A stretch of 64,000 bases of DNA from Gammaproteobacteria bacterium. GTDB lineage: Bacteria; Pseudomonadota; Gammaproteobacteria; Pseudomonadales; Pseudohongiellaceae. Each line of letters begins with the position of its first letter. Position 1 is the first letter of the stretch. This document shows positions 45,769-55,116 of the stretch, in pieces. The stretch covers positions 29,369-93,368 of the forward strand of contig VMDC01000021.1 of NCBI GenBank assembly GCA_008081045.1, given 5' to 3'. The translations under genes were made by a program, and so were the position numbers. The notes under the pieces were generated by a model. That model worked only from the letters and a program-made list of their open reading frames with translations. It was not told the origin of the DNA and did not search any database.

Positions 45769-46980
45769 ATGTCCAACAATCTTCGGAGAACGATTGCACT
45801 TGGTGCATCGATCTGTGTGCTCAGCGCCTGCAGCGAGCAAAGTGCGCCACCGGAGCCTCAACTCAGCTTTGAAGAATCACTGCAGCAGCAGCTTATTCTG
45901 GCCAAGGCTGGTGATGTCATCGAAATCCCTGCCGGCACGCACCAACTGACGCGCGGACTGTCTCTCTCTGTCGCTGGCGTAACAATCCGCGGCGAAGGCA
46001 TGGATCGCTCGGTACTCTCCTTCAAAAACCAGGCGCAGGGAGCCGAAGGTTTACTGGTCAATGCGGACAACTTCACCATCGAAAACCTCGCCATCGAAGA
46101 TACCGTGGGCGACGCCATCAAAATCAACGAAAGCGATAATGTCGTGATCCGCAATGTCCGTACGGAATGGACGGGCGGCCCGCTGACCACAAACGGCGCG
46201 TACGGAATCTACCCGGTGCAGAGCAGCAACATCCTGATCGATGGCGCGGTCGCGATCGGCGCCTCTGATGCCGGCATTTATGTGGGGCAGTCGACTCAGA
46301 TCATCGTGCGAAATTCACGCGCCGAATATAACGTCGCCGGAATCGAAATCGAGAATTCAACCTTTGCTGACGTTTATGACAATGTCGCGACCAATAACAC
46401 GGGCGGCATTCTGGTATTCGATTTACCCAATCTACCGGTTCAGGGCGGCCGGAATACCCGGGTTTTTAACAATCAAATCAGCAACAATAATGTTCAAAAT
46501 TTCGCGCCCGCGGGCAACATCGTTGGCGAAGTACCTGCGGGCACAGGCATGATGGTTCTGGCCAATGACAGCATCGAAGTATTCGGCAATGAATTCGCCG
46601 ACAACGACAGCGCGAACGTCATGATCGTGAGTTACTTTATCACCGAAAGACCATTCGATGATCCGAACTATGACCCCTTCCCGGAGAGCATCTACATTCA
46701 CGACAACAGTTTCTCAGGTAGTGGCGCAAGTCCCGATTCGGAGCCTCTTAACCTGCTGAAGCAGGCGACCGGGCAGAACATACCCGACATTGTCTGGGAT
46801 GGCGTGACAGTTCCCGGCGCGGACGCTGAAGCAGTCCTGTGTCTAAGCGACAACGGAGAAGCAGGCTTTGTCAATCTCGATGCCGGAAATGGTTTCGCAG
46901 CTCCCAGCTTTGATGCCACCGCTCATGACTGCAGCCTGCCAAGCCTGTCAGTCATTTCATTAAGCTCAAACGCGGACTAA
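45769..46980 (+). CDS. parallel beta-helix lipoprotein (TIGR03805 type)
   Basis: 403 residues from the ATG at 45769 (AGGGAG eight bases upstream; the ATG at 45736 has no such site). Lipobox LSAC with Cys21. The mature part is a right-handed parallel beta-helix with repeated turns such as NFTIENLAIED, NVVIRNVRTEW, NILIDGAVAIG and QIIVRNSRAEYNVAGIEIENS. The family occurs together with a diheme cytochrome of unknown role, which follows after only four bases. Beta-helix proteins often bind or cleave polysaccharides, but no catalytic residues of lyases stand out. Lipid-anchored in the envelope. Confidence 0.85.
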   Translation: MSNNLRRTIALGASICVLSACSEQSAPPEPQLSFEESLQQQLILAKAGDVIEIPAGTHQLTRGLSLSVAGVTIRGEGMDRSVLSFKNQAQGAEGLLVNADNFTIENLAIEDTVGDAIKINESDNVVIRNVRTEWTGGPLTTNGAYGIYPVQSSNILIDGAVAIGASDAGIYVGQSTQIIVRNSRAEYNVAGIEIENSTFADVYDNVATNNTGGILVFDLPNLPVQGGRNTRVFNNQISNNNVQNFAPAGNIVGEVPAGTGMMVLANDSIEVFGNEFADNDSANVMIVSYFITERPFDDPNYDPFPESIYIHDNSFSGSGASPDSEPLNLLKQATGQNIPDIVWDGVTVPGADAEAVLCLSDNGEAGFVNLDAGNGFAAPSFDATAHDCSLPSLSVISLSSNAD

Positions 46981-46984
46981 GTCT

Positions 46985-48082
46985 ATGAACACTCAGCGCT
47001 TCTGTGCATTAGGCGCTTTACTGATCAGCTCACTGATTTCCTGCAGTGAACCCCCTCCTACGTTTCATGCCGACACCAGTCCTTCGAGGCTGTCAGACTG
47101 GGGGCTGTTTGAACAGTCTGATGAAAGTCTGACTCCCACCCAATTCAATATGGTGTACCGGCCGGCGAATCAGCTTTTCTCTGATTACGCACAAAAGTTG
47201 CGCACCATCTGGATACCGGAAGGCGCAAAGGCGCAGCTGGTCGGCGATGAACTCAGCTATCCGGTTGGTACGGTTGTCAGCAAGACGTTTTACTATCCGA
47301 CGGACAGTGCCGGCAATCTGCAGCGCACGGAGGAAGTCATTGCCGAGTCAATAGACCTCTCAGCCAACCAGCTCATAGAAACACGCCTGCTGGTAAAAAG
47401 GTCCGCAGGTTGGGAAGCCTTTCCCTATGTCTGGAATGATGAGGGCTCCGAAGCTTTCCTGCGCGTAGCTGGCACCAGCAAAGCGCTGAAGTTACAAGAC
47501 GAGCATGGCAGTTCAGAATTCGTCTACTTTGTCCCTAATGAAAATCAATGCTCAGGATGTCACGTCACCGAGCACCCTGACGGCGAAATGCATCCACTCG
47601 GTGCGGTGGCAACTCAGCTCTCCGCGTCTTTCACCTATCCCGATAATGTCAGCAGCTCACAGCTGGATGAAATGCTGGCCAGGGGCTGGCTGGACATTGA
47701 AGCAAACGTCACTCCGCCACCGTCCTGGCGTGATCCAAGCGAAACGCTTGAGGACAGAGCGTTAGCCTATCTCAGCATGAATTGCGGACACTGCCACAAC
47801 CCAGACGGCGCAGCTGACACATCTAATCTGATTCTGACCGGGCAGCACGAGCAGCCGGTCAACATGGGTGTGTGCAAGCCGCCAGTCGCAGCCGGCGGGG
47901 GTGCGGGCGACCGACTCTACAGCATCGTACCCGGCAAGCCGGCTGAGTCTATTCTGGTATACCGTATGCAGTCAGCGAAGCCGGACGAAATGATGCCGGA
48001 ACTGGGCAGAGCTCTCGTGCATGAGCAGGGAGTAGAACTGATCAGCCAGTGGATAGCCTCCCTGCCCGGTGGCTGCAGCTAG
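46985..48082 (+). CDS. SO2930-family diheme c-type cytochrome lipoprotein
   Basis: 365 residues. Lipobox LISC with Cys20. Two heme sites: CSGCH (189-193) and CGHCH (267-271), each followed by typical helical turns; a spacer domain of about 160 residues before the first has no known motif. This family regularly pairs with TIGR03805 beta-helix proteins; the function of the pair is not known. Here the beta-helix gene ends four bases upstream and a TAXI-type lipoprotein gene starts five bases downstream, so the three are one operon. Presumably transfers electrons in the envelope. Confidence 0.88.
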   Translation: MNTQRFCALGALLISSLISCSEPPPTFHADTSPSRLSDWGLFEQSDESLTPTQFNMVYRPANQLFSDYAQKLRTIWIPEGAKAQLVGDELSYPVGTVVSKTFYYPTDSAGNLQRTEEVIAESIDLSANQLIETRLLVKRSAGWEAFPYVWNDEGSEAFLRVAGTSKALKLQDEHGSSEFVYFVPNENQCSGCHVTEHPDGEMHPLGAVATQLSASFTYPDNVSSSQLDEMLARGWLDIEANVTPPPSWRDPSETLEDRALAYLSMNCGHCHNPDGAADTSNLILTGQHEQPVNMGVCKPPVAAGGGAGDRLYSIVPGKPAESILVYRMQSAKPDEMMPELGRALVHEQGVELISQWIASLPGGCS

Positions 48083-48087
48083 CCGGC

Positions 48088-49134
48088 ATGCAGTGCGGAC
48101 CCAAAGGCCGGCCCGGAATTTCAGTCATCAGCACGCTGCTGCTTTGTAGCTTATTACTGCAGACCTGCAGCGACAACTCACACCAGAGAAGCAGTTATGT
48201 TTTGGCTACCGGCACCACCGGTGGCACCTTCTATCCTGTCGGCGTCGCCCTGTCCACTCTGGCCAAGGCGGAAGCAGAGGCAGGTTTTTCGCTCACCGCA
48301 ATCAGTTCAGCCGGCAGCATGGAAAATATCAAGCTGCTCAGAGACAACCAGTCCCAGTTTGCTCTTGTCCTCGCCATATTCGCGGCCTGGGCATATAACG
48401 GCGAAGGACCCATCAGCTCTCCGCAATCAGACCTGCGCAGCATCAGCGGCATGTGGCCTAATGTTGAGCATTTTGTCCTGCATTCTGATTTAGTGACATC
48501 CGGCACTCTCACTGACCTGAACAGCCTGGAGGGAGAACGCTATGTGCTGGGAGCAAGAAATTCAGGCGCAGAACATACGGGTATTTACATTCTCGACGCT
48601 CTCGAAATTGATTATCGCCGGAAATTTACCCTGGGCTATATGACCTACGGGGCATCGGCCAGCGCGATGCAGGACGGCAATATTGTGGGCATGAACGTTC
48701 CTGCCGGCCCACCGGTAACCGCAATCACACAAGCATTCGCGCAAATGCGCAGCAACATGACCGTTCTGGACTTTGACAACTCACAGATTGCTGCTATCAA
48801 CGAGCGCTATCCGCTTTGGCAGGCGTATGAACTTCTGCCCGGAACCTACCCATATCAGGATGAGCCAATCATGACCGCAGCCAGTCCTAATGTGCTTATC
48901 GTGCGAGGGGATGTTTCTGAACAGATTGTGTACGACCTGACCCGAATGCTCTGGGAAAACTTACCTACGCTTCAGCAGATTCACAGCGCCACCCGCTCAA
49001 TGCAGATTCAGGAAGCCCTGCAGGGTATCCCGGTTCCTCTGCATCCCGGAGCCTTACGCTATTACCGCGAACGGGCAATTCAAATACCCGACGCGCTGAT
49101 CCCTCCGGAAAGCCTCAACGCACCGGAAAATTGA
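48088..49134 (+). CDS. TAXI-type solute-binding lipoprotein without a neighbouring permease
   Basis: 348 residues from the ATG at 48088, placed five bases after the previous stop; a longer frame reads back to 48049. Lipobox LQTC at Cys27, so lipid-anchored, unlike the cleaved TAXI protein at 38520. The mature part has the TAXI start GTTGGTFYPVGVALS, RDNQSQFALVLAIFAAWAYNG and HPGALRYYRERAI at the end. No TRAP permease is adjacent, so it either uses the permease at 36488 or works as a sensor or partner of the diheme cytochrome (inference). It overlaps the convergent VanX-like gene by 20 bp. Confidence 0.88.
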   Translation: MQCGPKGRPGISVISTLLLCSLLLQTCSDNSHQRSSYVLATGTTGGTFYPVGVALSTLAKAEAEAGFSLTAISSAGSMENIKLLRDNQSQFALVLAIFAAWAYNGEGPISSPQSDLRSISGMWPNVEHFVLHSDLVTSGTLTDLNSLEGERYVLGARNSGAEHTGIYILDALEIDYRRKFTLGYMTYGASASAMQDGNIVGMNVPAGPPVTAITQAFAQMRSNMTVLDFDNSQIAAINERYPLWQAYELLPGTYPYQDEPIMTAASPNVLIVRGDVSEQIVYDLTRMLWENLPTLQQIHSATRSMQIQEALQGIPVPLHPGALRYYRERAIQIPDALIPPESLNAPEN

Positions 49135-49804
49135 AGTAGGTCTCCGGATACGGCTCATTTTCCAGCGTGAAATGCCACCACTCCTCTCTGAGCGGCCGGA
49201 ATCCGTGCCGGGTCATCAATGCCTTCAGTAACGCCCGATTGCTCTGCTGCTCGACGGAAACCGCTTCACTGTCACTCCAGGAGGACAGGTCAAAAAAGTC
49301 CCAGGCAGTGCCCATGTCAAGCTCCTCGCCCGTTTCCAGATCAAACAGGGTTAAGTCAAGCGTGGAACCACGGGAATGACCTGAGCGAGATGCGATATAG
49401 CCGTCTCGGAAAAGATGTTGTTTTTCAACCTCAGGGTAATACTGCGACTTCATCCGAATGTCCGACAGGTCTTCTGCCCAGCGGACGAAATGGTCCACTG
49501 CCTGCTGTGGACGATAGGCATCAAATACCTTGACACCGAAACCCAGAGTTTCAGCTTCAAAGAGGACCTCCCGTAAGGCTGCGTAGGCCTCACGGGTAAG
49601 GTAAATCACTGGAGCCTGGTAGCCGTCAATCACCTCTCCGACAAAGTTCTCGGAAGAAAAATAGCGCACCTCTGTCTGTACTGTACTGCCGGGGATCAGC
49701 ACAACAAAGCCAATTTGACCGGACGCTTGTTTAGGATCTGACAGCTGGCAGCTCCCGAGCAGGGTCAGGGTAACCAGCACGACAGCTCTGAAGACAATAA
49801 ACAT
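49115..49804 (-). CDS. D-alanyl-D-alanine dipeptidase-like lipoprotein (VanX/DdpX, peptidase M15D)
   Basis: 229 residues from the ATG at 49804, chosen for its strong GGAGGAG ribosome site and a lipobox LGSC (Cys19); the frame extends 24 codons upstream. M15D features: VFDAYRPQQAV, the zinc ligands in SGHSRGSTLDLTLFD (His and Asp) and EEWWHF (Glu, His), and WDFFDLSSWSDS. It cleaves D-Ala-D-Ala in the envelope. Near D-amino-acid type genes (Asp/Glu racemase at 49994, D-TA-like at 51387). Confidence 0.85.
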   Translation of the reverse strand: MFIVFRAVVLVTLTLLGSCQLSDPKQASGQIGFVVLIPGSTVQTEVRYFSSENFVGEVIDGYQAPVIYLTREAYAALREVLFEAETLGFGVKVFDAYRPQQAVDHFVRWAEDLSDIRMKSQYYPEVEKQHLFRDGYIASRSGHSRGSTLDLTLFDLETGEELDMGTAWDFFDLSSWSDSEAVSVEQQSNRALLKALMTRHGFRPLREEWWHFTLENEPYPETYFNFPVR

Positions 49805-49993
49805 AAGCTCCTCCGTTATGGCCCGGGCCCAGAGACAGACCCGCATCGCCCCGCGTTCAGATGAGGCAACAGACACCTACTAGCAAGCTATACCAGCACC
49901 ACCAGACAGACAAGGGGCGCTCCTGTGAATAAATCGTGGCGCTTGCTCGGTGCTTTTGGATATCATCAGCGGTTTTCTGCGTGGCCTCTACCG

Positions 49994-50686
49994 ATGAAAA
50001 CCATAGGAATGATTGGCGGCATGAGCTGGGAGTCCACCAGCACGTATTATCGCGAGATCAACGAAGGCATCAAGAACACATTGGGTGGTCTGCATTCAGC
50101 GAAGATTGCGCTGTATTCTGTGGATTTTGACGAAATAGAAAAACTACAGCACGCCGACGACTGGGAAGCCACAGCGACAATCCTGACCCGGGCCGCCCAG
50201 GCCGTTGAGGCGGGCGGTGCCGATTTTCTGCTGATCTGTACCAACACCATGCATAAGGTTGCCCCGCAGATCGAGGCCGGAATCAACATTCCGCTGATCC
50301 ACATCGCGGATGCGACTGCAGAGCAACTGCGAACAGACGGCGTCGAGAAAGTCGGATTACTGGGAACCCGCTTCACCATGGAACAGGACTTTTACCGTGA
50401 TCGCCTGACACAGCGATTCGGTATCGAAGTCCTGACTCCGGAGCAGCCGGATCGCGAATTCGTCCATCAGGTGATTTACGATGAGCTGTGCCTCGGCAAG
50501 ATTGTAGACAACTCTCGCAGTCAGTATCTGTCTGTTATGGCGAAACTGGCAGAACGTGGCGCTCAGGCGATTATTCTCGGCTGCACAGAAATCGCGCTGC
50601 TCGTTCAGCAACAGCACACCTCCATACCGCTTTATGACACGACGCGACTGCACTGCGCGGCAGCCGTGCGCACAGCGACTGCCTGA
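49994..50686 (+). CDS. aspartate/glutamate racemase family protein
   Basis: 230 residues from the ATG at 49994 (MKTIGMIGGMSWES), the usual start of this family; a GTG at 49925 with a better AAGGGG ribosome site would add 23 residues of no homologous character. Active-site cysteines: CTNTMHK in the first half and GCTEIALL in the second. GGMSWESTSTYYREIN is diagnostic of the YgeA-like broad-specificity racemase branch. Provides D-Asp or other D-amino acids in the cytoplasm. Confidence 0.85.
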   Translation: MKTIGMIGGMSWESTSTYYREINEGIKNTLGGLHSAKIALYSVDFDEIEKLQHADDWEATATILTRAAQAVEAGGADFLLICTNTMHKVAPQIEAGINIPLIHIADATAEQLRTDGVEKVGLLGTRFTMEQDFYRDRLTQRFGIEVLTPEQPDREFVHQVIYDELCLGKIVDNSRSQYLSVMAKLAERGAQAIILGCTEIALLVQQQHTSIPLYDTTRLHCAAAVRTATA

Positions 50687-50697
50687 GAGCCAAAGCC

Positions 50698-51345
50698 TTG
50701 TTAGAGACATTCGCAGTCGCCTTCGCCACTTTTTTCGCCACCATAGGTCCGTTCGACGTTGCTGCGGTCTTTGCCGGCCTGACCGCCTCAGTACCCAGTA
50801 AAAGACGTCGTCAGATGGCAGTGCGAGGCACAGCAATTGCCGCTGGTATCCTGGTGTTATTTGCGCTTATCGGCGAAGTGCTGCTTTCCGGCCTGGGCAT
50901 CTCACTGGCTGCCCTGCGCACAGCAGGCGGCGTTTTGCTGCTGCTGATGGGCATAGACATGGTGTTTGCACGCAACTCTGGCGGCACCTCTACAACCGAT
51001 GCAGAAGAAGAAGAGGCCCGCGCCAAACAGGACATCTCGGTCTTTCCACTCGCCACGCCTCTGATCGCCGGGCCCGGCGCCATGGGTGCTGCGATTCTCA
51101 TTATGGCGGATACCGAAGGCGACCTGCTCTTAAAAGCCATTGTGATCGGCAGTATTTTACTGGTCCTGCTCGCCACTCTGGTCATGCTATTGCTGTCAGG
51201 TCAGATACACCGGCTGATCGGCAATACCGGCATGCATGTCGTCAGTCGCGTGATGGGTGTTCTGCTGTCAGCACTGGCCGTGCAGTTTGTGTTTGATGGC
51301 ATCGCCCAGAGCGGCCTGCTGGCTGGCAGCGGAATGAGCGTGTAG
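50698..51345 (+). CDS. MarC-family membrane protein
   Basis: 215 residues from a TTG start at 50698 (MLETFAVAFATFFATIGPFDVAAVF). Six membrane segments with the two MarC repeats: the first with ATIGPFDVAAVFAGL, the second with PLIAGPGAMGAAILI. The central cytoplasmic loop is acidic and glutamate-rich (DAEEEEARAKQD). Function unknown; older links to multidrug resistance were not confirmed. Eleven bases after the racemase and likely in one transcript with it. Confidence 0.87.
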   Translation: MLETFAVAFATFFATIGPFDVAAVFAGLTASVPSKRRRQMAVRGTAIAAGILVLFALIGEVLLSGLGISLAALRTAGGVLLLLMGIDMVFARNSGGTSTTDAEEEEARAKQDISVFPLATPLIAGPGAMGAAILIMADTEGDLLLKAIVIGSILLVLLATLVMLLLSGQIHRLIGNTGMHVVSRVMGVLLSALAVQFVFDGIAQSGLLAGSGMSV

Positions 51346-51386
51346 ACTGAGCGCAGTCCGTCAGCGAACGAGTTGAGAGGTGCTCT

Positions 51387-52631
51387 ATGTCGTCAGAAAA
51401 AATCAGCCGTCGTCGTTTTTTGCAAACATCAAGCACCGCCGCAGCATTGTGGATACCCGCCGGCGTGAATGGCTATACCCAACAGGAAATGCTGTCATTC
51501 GCCAGCGAAGAGGGTATGCAAAGAGACATCTCCAAATGGGATCTTGATACGCCAAGCCTGTGCCTTGATCTGGATGCACTTGAGGTGAACATTGGCCACA
51601 TGCAGACAACAGTGGAACGCAACGGCATCGCGAGCCGGCCGCATGCCAAGACTCACAAATGCCCGACCCTTGCGAAGATGCAGCTGCAAAACGGATCAGT
51701 CGGTATCTGCACGGCAAAAGTCAGTGAGGCAGAAGTCATGTTCCAGCATGGCATCGGCCCCATCATGATGACGACTACCAATGTAACCGCCACTAAAATC
51801 AAGCGCGCCATGGCTCTTCGTGAAGCCAATCCGGAATTCATTCAGGCAACGGACAGCGAGCAGAACGCCAGACTGCTATCGGAGGCGGCCGGCGCCAAGG
51901 GGTTAACCGCAGATGTTGTGATCGACGTCGATCCCGGCGGCCACAGAACCGGTATCACACCGGGACAACCGGCACTGGCGCTCGCTCAGCTGATCGACCG
52001 GCTGCCCGGACTGCGCTTGCGCGGACTGCTGTGTTACGACGGCGGATCGCAGCACGTCAAAGGGTTTGCTGCCCGACGTCTGCAGACGCTAGAACGACTG
52101 ATTGCCGCTACCGAGACCTTTGATCTGTTCAACAGAAATGGTCTGAGCACCGAGATTTTTTCGGGCGGAGGTACCGGGAGCTACAACATCGACCATGAAA
52201 CCCGTGGCCTGACGGACATCCAGGTCGGCAGTTATGTCTTCATGGACGCGCAGTACATGGACATAGGCGGCAAAGACAATGACGCGCAGTACGCCGATTT
52301 TGAGCCCGCTCTGACAGTGCTCACCACTGTACTGAACGACCAGTATCCCGGGCGCTGCACAACCGACGCCGGAGCAAAAGCCTGCACGATCAATCGCCCC
52401 TGGGCGAGGGTAAAAGGAGAGACCGGAATGAACTACAGCTCCGGCTCAGACGAGTTTGGCACGCTGAGGTATGACGATAACCCGTCGCGCACTTACCGCG
52501 TCGGAGACAAAATCGAATTGATCGTGTCTCACTGCGATCCGGTCGTAAACCTTTACGATTCTCTGTATGCAATCCGCGGAGAGCGGGTCGAAGCGATCTG
52601 GCCCATTTCGGCGCGCGGCATGTCGGCTTAA
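51387..52631 (+). CDS. Tat-exported D-threonine aldolase/D-serine dehydratase-like PLP enzyme
   Basis: 414 residues. Twin-arginine signal SRRRFLQTSSTAAALWIP after the initial MSSEKI, so the folded holo-enzyme is exported. The mature part is a fold-type III PLP enzyme: SRPHAKTHKCPTLAKMQL holds the PLP lysine, VVIDVDPGGHRTG and the metal-type end motif DAGAKAC plus SHCDPVVNLYDSLYAIRG (His-x-Cys-type zinc/Mn site of D-threonine aldolase and D-serine dehydratase). It probably cleaves a beta-hydroxy D-amino acid in the periplasm. Linked with the racemase and MarC genes upstream. Confidence 0.82.
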   Translation: MSSEKISRRRFLQTSSTAAALWIPAGVNGYTQQEMLSFASEEGMQRDISKWDLDTPSLCLDLDALEVNIGHMQTTVERNGIASRPHAKTHKCPTLAKMQLQNGSVGICTAKVSEAEVMFQHGIGPIMMTTTNVTATKIKRAMALREANPEFIQATDSEQNARLLSEAAGAKGLTADVVIDVDPGGHRTGITPGQPALALAQLIDRLPGLRLRGLLCYDGGSQHVKGFAARRLQTLERLIAATETFDLFNRNGLSTEIFSGGGTGSYNIDHETRGLTDIQVGSYVFMDAQYMDIGGKDNDAQYADFEPALTVLTTVLNDQYPGRCTTDAGAKACTINRPWARVKGETGMNYSSGSDEFGTLRYDDNPSRTYRVGDKIELIVSHCDPVVNLYDSLYAIRGERVEAIWPISARGMSA

Positions 52632-52793
52632 AACTTCTCCGTATCAGAGATGCTGACAATCTTTCAATGGCTCAAGTATCCGGCGCAGTAGTCCCGGCGC
52701 AGCAGTATGCCGGGCCTTGGACAATCACCGACTCTTGAACCCGATGGTCTGATGCCGGCGCGGCAACCGAATCACAAGAGTCTGGCTCAGACG

Positions 52794-52822
52794 TCTACAT
52801 CCTGGACCGAGACCGCTATAAT
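52794..52822 (+). promoter_or_regulatory. likely promoter of rimO
   Basis: TCTACA (52794-52799) and a perfect TATAAT (52817-52822) are 17 bp apart, 43 bp before the rimO ATG. The flanking 52632-52864 has no other feature. Confidence 0.55.
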
Positions 52823-52864
52823 CCCCGACCTCAGTAACATCACTTAGGTTGAAGAAAATTCCGC

Positions 52865-54202
52865 ATGTCTAATCCCAAGGTTGGTTTCGTCTCGCTGGGC
52901 TGCCCGAAAGCACTGGTGGATTCCGAACGCATTCTCACTCAGCTGAGAGTTGAAGGCTATGAAGTGTCTCCCAGTTACGAGGAGGCAGATATCGTGGTGG
53001 TCAACACCTGTGGATTTATTGACAGCGCCAAACAGGAGTCTCTGGACACCATAGAGGAGGCTATGAAGGCAAACGGTAAGGTGCTGGTCACCGGATGCAT
53101 GGGTGCCCAAGCGGATCTGATCACCGAAGCTCACCCCGGCGTTCTGGGCATCACCGGTCCCCAGGCCTATGAGCAGGTGGTCAGCCAGGTACATGATCAT
53201 GTGCCGCCGCCGAGCGATCACGATCCCTTCATCGATCTGGTGCCTCCGCAGGGTATCAAACTCACGCCGCGGCACTATGCGTATCTGAAAATCTCTGAAG
53301 GCTGCAATCACAGCTGCAGTTTTTGCATCATCCCCTCAATGCGGGGCAAATTGCGCAGCCGGCCAGTGAATGAGGTGCTCGAAGAAGCCGAGCGACTGGC
53401 AGCAGCCGGCGTGCGCGAGTTGCTGGTTATTTCTCAGGATACCAGTGCGTACGGCGTGGATATCAGATACCAGACCGGCTTTTGGCAGGGCCGCCCGGTA
53501 AAGGCAAACATGCTGGGGCTCTGCGAGGCCCTGGCCGACTTGGGTATGTGGGTCCGGCTGCACTATGTTTATCCCTATCCCCATGTCGACAAAGTCATTC
53601 CCCTCATGGCAGAGGGCAAAATATTGCCTTATCTCGACATTCCTTTTCAGCATGCGAGCCCCCGTATCCTCAAGCTCATGAAACGCCCCGCCGCCTCCGA
53701 AAATACCCTGCACCGCATCAACCAGTGGCGACAAATCTGTCCCGATTTGACCATTCGCAGCACCTTCATCGTCGGGTTTCCCGGTGAAACAGAACAGGAT
53801 TTTGAGGACCTGCTCGATTTTCTGGATGAAGCCCAGCTCGACCGAGTGGGATGCTTTCAATACTCTCCGGTCGACGGTGCCCGGGCAAACTCACTGCCAA
53901 ACCCGGTCGAAGAGTCAGTCAAACAGGAGCGTTGGGAGCGCTTCATGGAAAAGCAACAACAGATCAGCCGGCATCGGCTGGCGCAAAAAATTGGCAGGCG
54001 ACTGGAAGTAATCATTGACGAAAAAAATGAAGAAGGATACCTGGCACGATCTTCAGCTGACGCCCCTGAAATCGACGGTGTTGTGTACGTCGAAACCGAT
54101 AAGGTTCTGAGGGCCGGGGACCGCGTAGCAGTCGAAATTACAGACAGCGACGCATACGATCTTCATGGCAGGACGCTGGAGGCAGGCAAAAAAAAGGGCT
54201 GA
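52865..54202 (+). CDS. rimO: ribosomal protein S12 methylthiotransferase
   Basis: 445 residues. N-terminal methylthiotransferase domain with three cysteines ([23 protein letters not shown]), the radical-SAM cluster [15 protein letters not shown], and a C-terminal TRAM domain ending in a lysine-rich tail. It adds a methylthio group to an Asp of S12 through two Fe-S clusters. The ATG at 52865 has an AAGAAAA stretch upstream. The last codons and stop form the stem of an antisense terminator (54188-54213). Distinct from MiaB by the [11 protein letters not shown] start. Confidence 0.96.
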   Translation: MSNPKVGFVSLGCPKALVDSERILTQLRVEGYEVSPSYEEADIVVVNTCGFIDSAKQESLDTIEEAMKANGKVLVTGCMGAQADLITEAHPGVLGITGPQAYEQVVSQVHDHVPPPSDHDPFIDLVPPQGIKLTPRHYAYLKISEGCNHSCSFCIIPSMRGKLRSRPVNEVLEEAERLAAAGVRELLVISQDTSAYGVDIRYQTGFWQGRPVKANMLGLCEALADLGMWVRLHYVYPYPHVDKVIPLMAEGKILPYLDIPFQHASPRILKLMKRPAASENTLHRINQWRQICPDLTIRSTFIVGFPGETEQDFEDLLDFLDEAQLDRVGCFQYSPVDGARANSLPNPVEESVKQERWERFMEKQQQISRHRLAQKIGRRLEVIIDEKNEEGYLARSSADAPEIDGVVYVETDKVLRAGDRVAVEITDSDAYDLHGRTLEAGKKKG

Positions 54203-54213
54203 CGAATCAGCCC
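54188..54213 (-). terminator. terminator of the fasciclin gene, overlapping the end of rimO
   Basis: On the minus strand a stem GGGCTGA / TCAGCCC (54213-54196, loop TTCG) is followed by eight T (54195-54188). It lies 48 bp after the fasciclin stop. The plus-strand A8 and left arm encode the last Lys codons, Gly and stop of rimO. A second GC hairpin (GCCGGGC / GCCCGGC, 54232-54249) stands between, without a T-tract. Confidence 0.85.
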
Positions 54214-54261
54214 AAGCCTCTAGGGAAATAAGCCGGGCGGGCGCCCGGCCAGTAGGACAGC

Positions 54262-54747
54262 TTATTGGGGTATAACGACCTGATCGATGACGTGGATCAC
54301 TCCGTTATCCGTTTCAATATCAGCGGCAACAACATTGGCGTTGTCTACGCGCACACCATCGGTGGCGTCTACAGACAGCGCTGAGCCCTGCACGCTCTCT
54401 ACCTCTGTGCTCTGACCAGCAATGTCAGTGCTCATAATTTTGCCCGGCACCACATGATAGGTCAGCACAGCGACCAACTGGTCTTTATTTTCCGGCTTCA
54501 GAAGATTTTCGACGGTGCCTTCAGGCAGAGCCGCAAAAGCTTCGTCGGTAGGAGCAAATACTGTAAAAGGGCCTTCGCCTTTCAACACGTCAACCAGGCC
54601 GGCGGCCTGTACCGCTGCGACCAGCGTGGAAAAATTGCCTGCCGCTACCGCGGTATCAACGATATCCTGCGCTTTAGCGGGTAAGCTGGTGAATGCAATT
54701 GGCATGATGGCGAACAGCGCCAGGGTAATGCGACGTACTTGTGTCAT
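54262..54747 (-). CDS. exported fasciclin-domain protein
   Basis: 161 residues from the ATG at 54747 (GAGG about 8 bases upstream). Signal peptide ([20 protein letters not shown]), then a single FAS1 domain with [17 protein letters not shown] (first FAS1 motif), [16 protein letters not shown] (second motif) and [12 protein letters not shown] at the end. FAS1 proteins are adhesive or oxidative-stress linked in bacteria. Divergent from the TIGR01777 epimerase gene; the shared 369-bp region holds a palindrome and a TGATCC hexamer. Confidence 0.92.
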   Translation of the reverse strand: MTQVRRITLALFAIMPIAFTSLPAKAQDIVDTAVAAGNFSTLVAAVQAAGLVDVLKGEGPFTVFAPTDEAFAALPEGTVENLLKPENKDQLVAVLTYHVVPGKIMSTDIAGQSTEVESVQGSALSVDATDGVRVDNANVVAADIETDNGVIHVIDQVVIPQ

Positions 54748-55116
54748 AACAACCTCAATTAAAAACAAGCGGTAAAAAACTAACAGTGCATTGTGTAACG
54801 GTCGTTTCTCTCAGACGGATCACAAAAAATTCGTCCGCCTATCCGCCTAAAGAGTCCATGGAGAATTTATTCTTTCATCGCAAAGCAAGGTGAACCGGAT
54901 GCTCTACCGAAACGTTTTCGGTATTGAGCGCCGGTGTTTAGCCGCTTCTCTGAAAGACAATCAAGCCGGTTAATCGCGACCGTTACGCGCTTTGCGAGAT
55001 CCAGCATTGCGACATTGGACATTGAGAGCAACGCACAGTTAAGCCCACCAGCCGTAGGCGGCGTCTTATGGTCCCGCACCGCCCGACAATCATCTGACAC
55101 GAGACTTGCTCAAGGA
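54748..55116. other. 369-bp divergent intergenic region with a 19-bp palindrome
   Basis: No gene: the frames here lack protein-like composition and ribosome sites. It holds the perfect inverted repeat TACCGAAA-cgt-TTTCGGTA (54905-54923) and, on the minus strand 70 bp before the fasciclin start, TGATCC (54822-54817), with TTACAC 18 bp further. The palindrome is a candidate operator for both genes. Confidence 0.6.

Noticed and set aside
54867..55100. Minus-strand frame of 77 residues between fasciclin and TIGR01777 genes
   Set aside because: No ribosome site, no recognisable domain, and it runs through the palindrome at 54905-54923.
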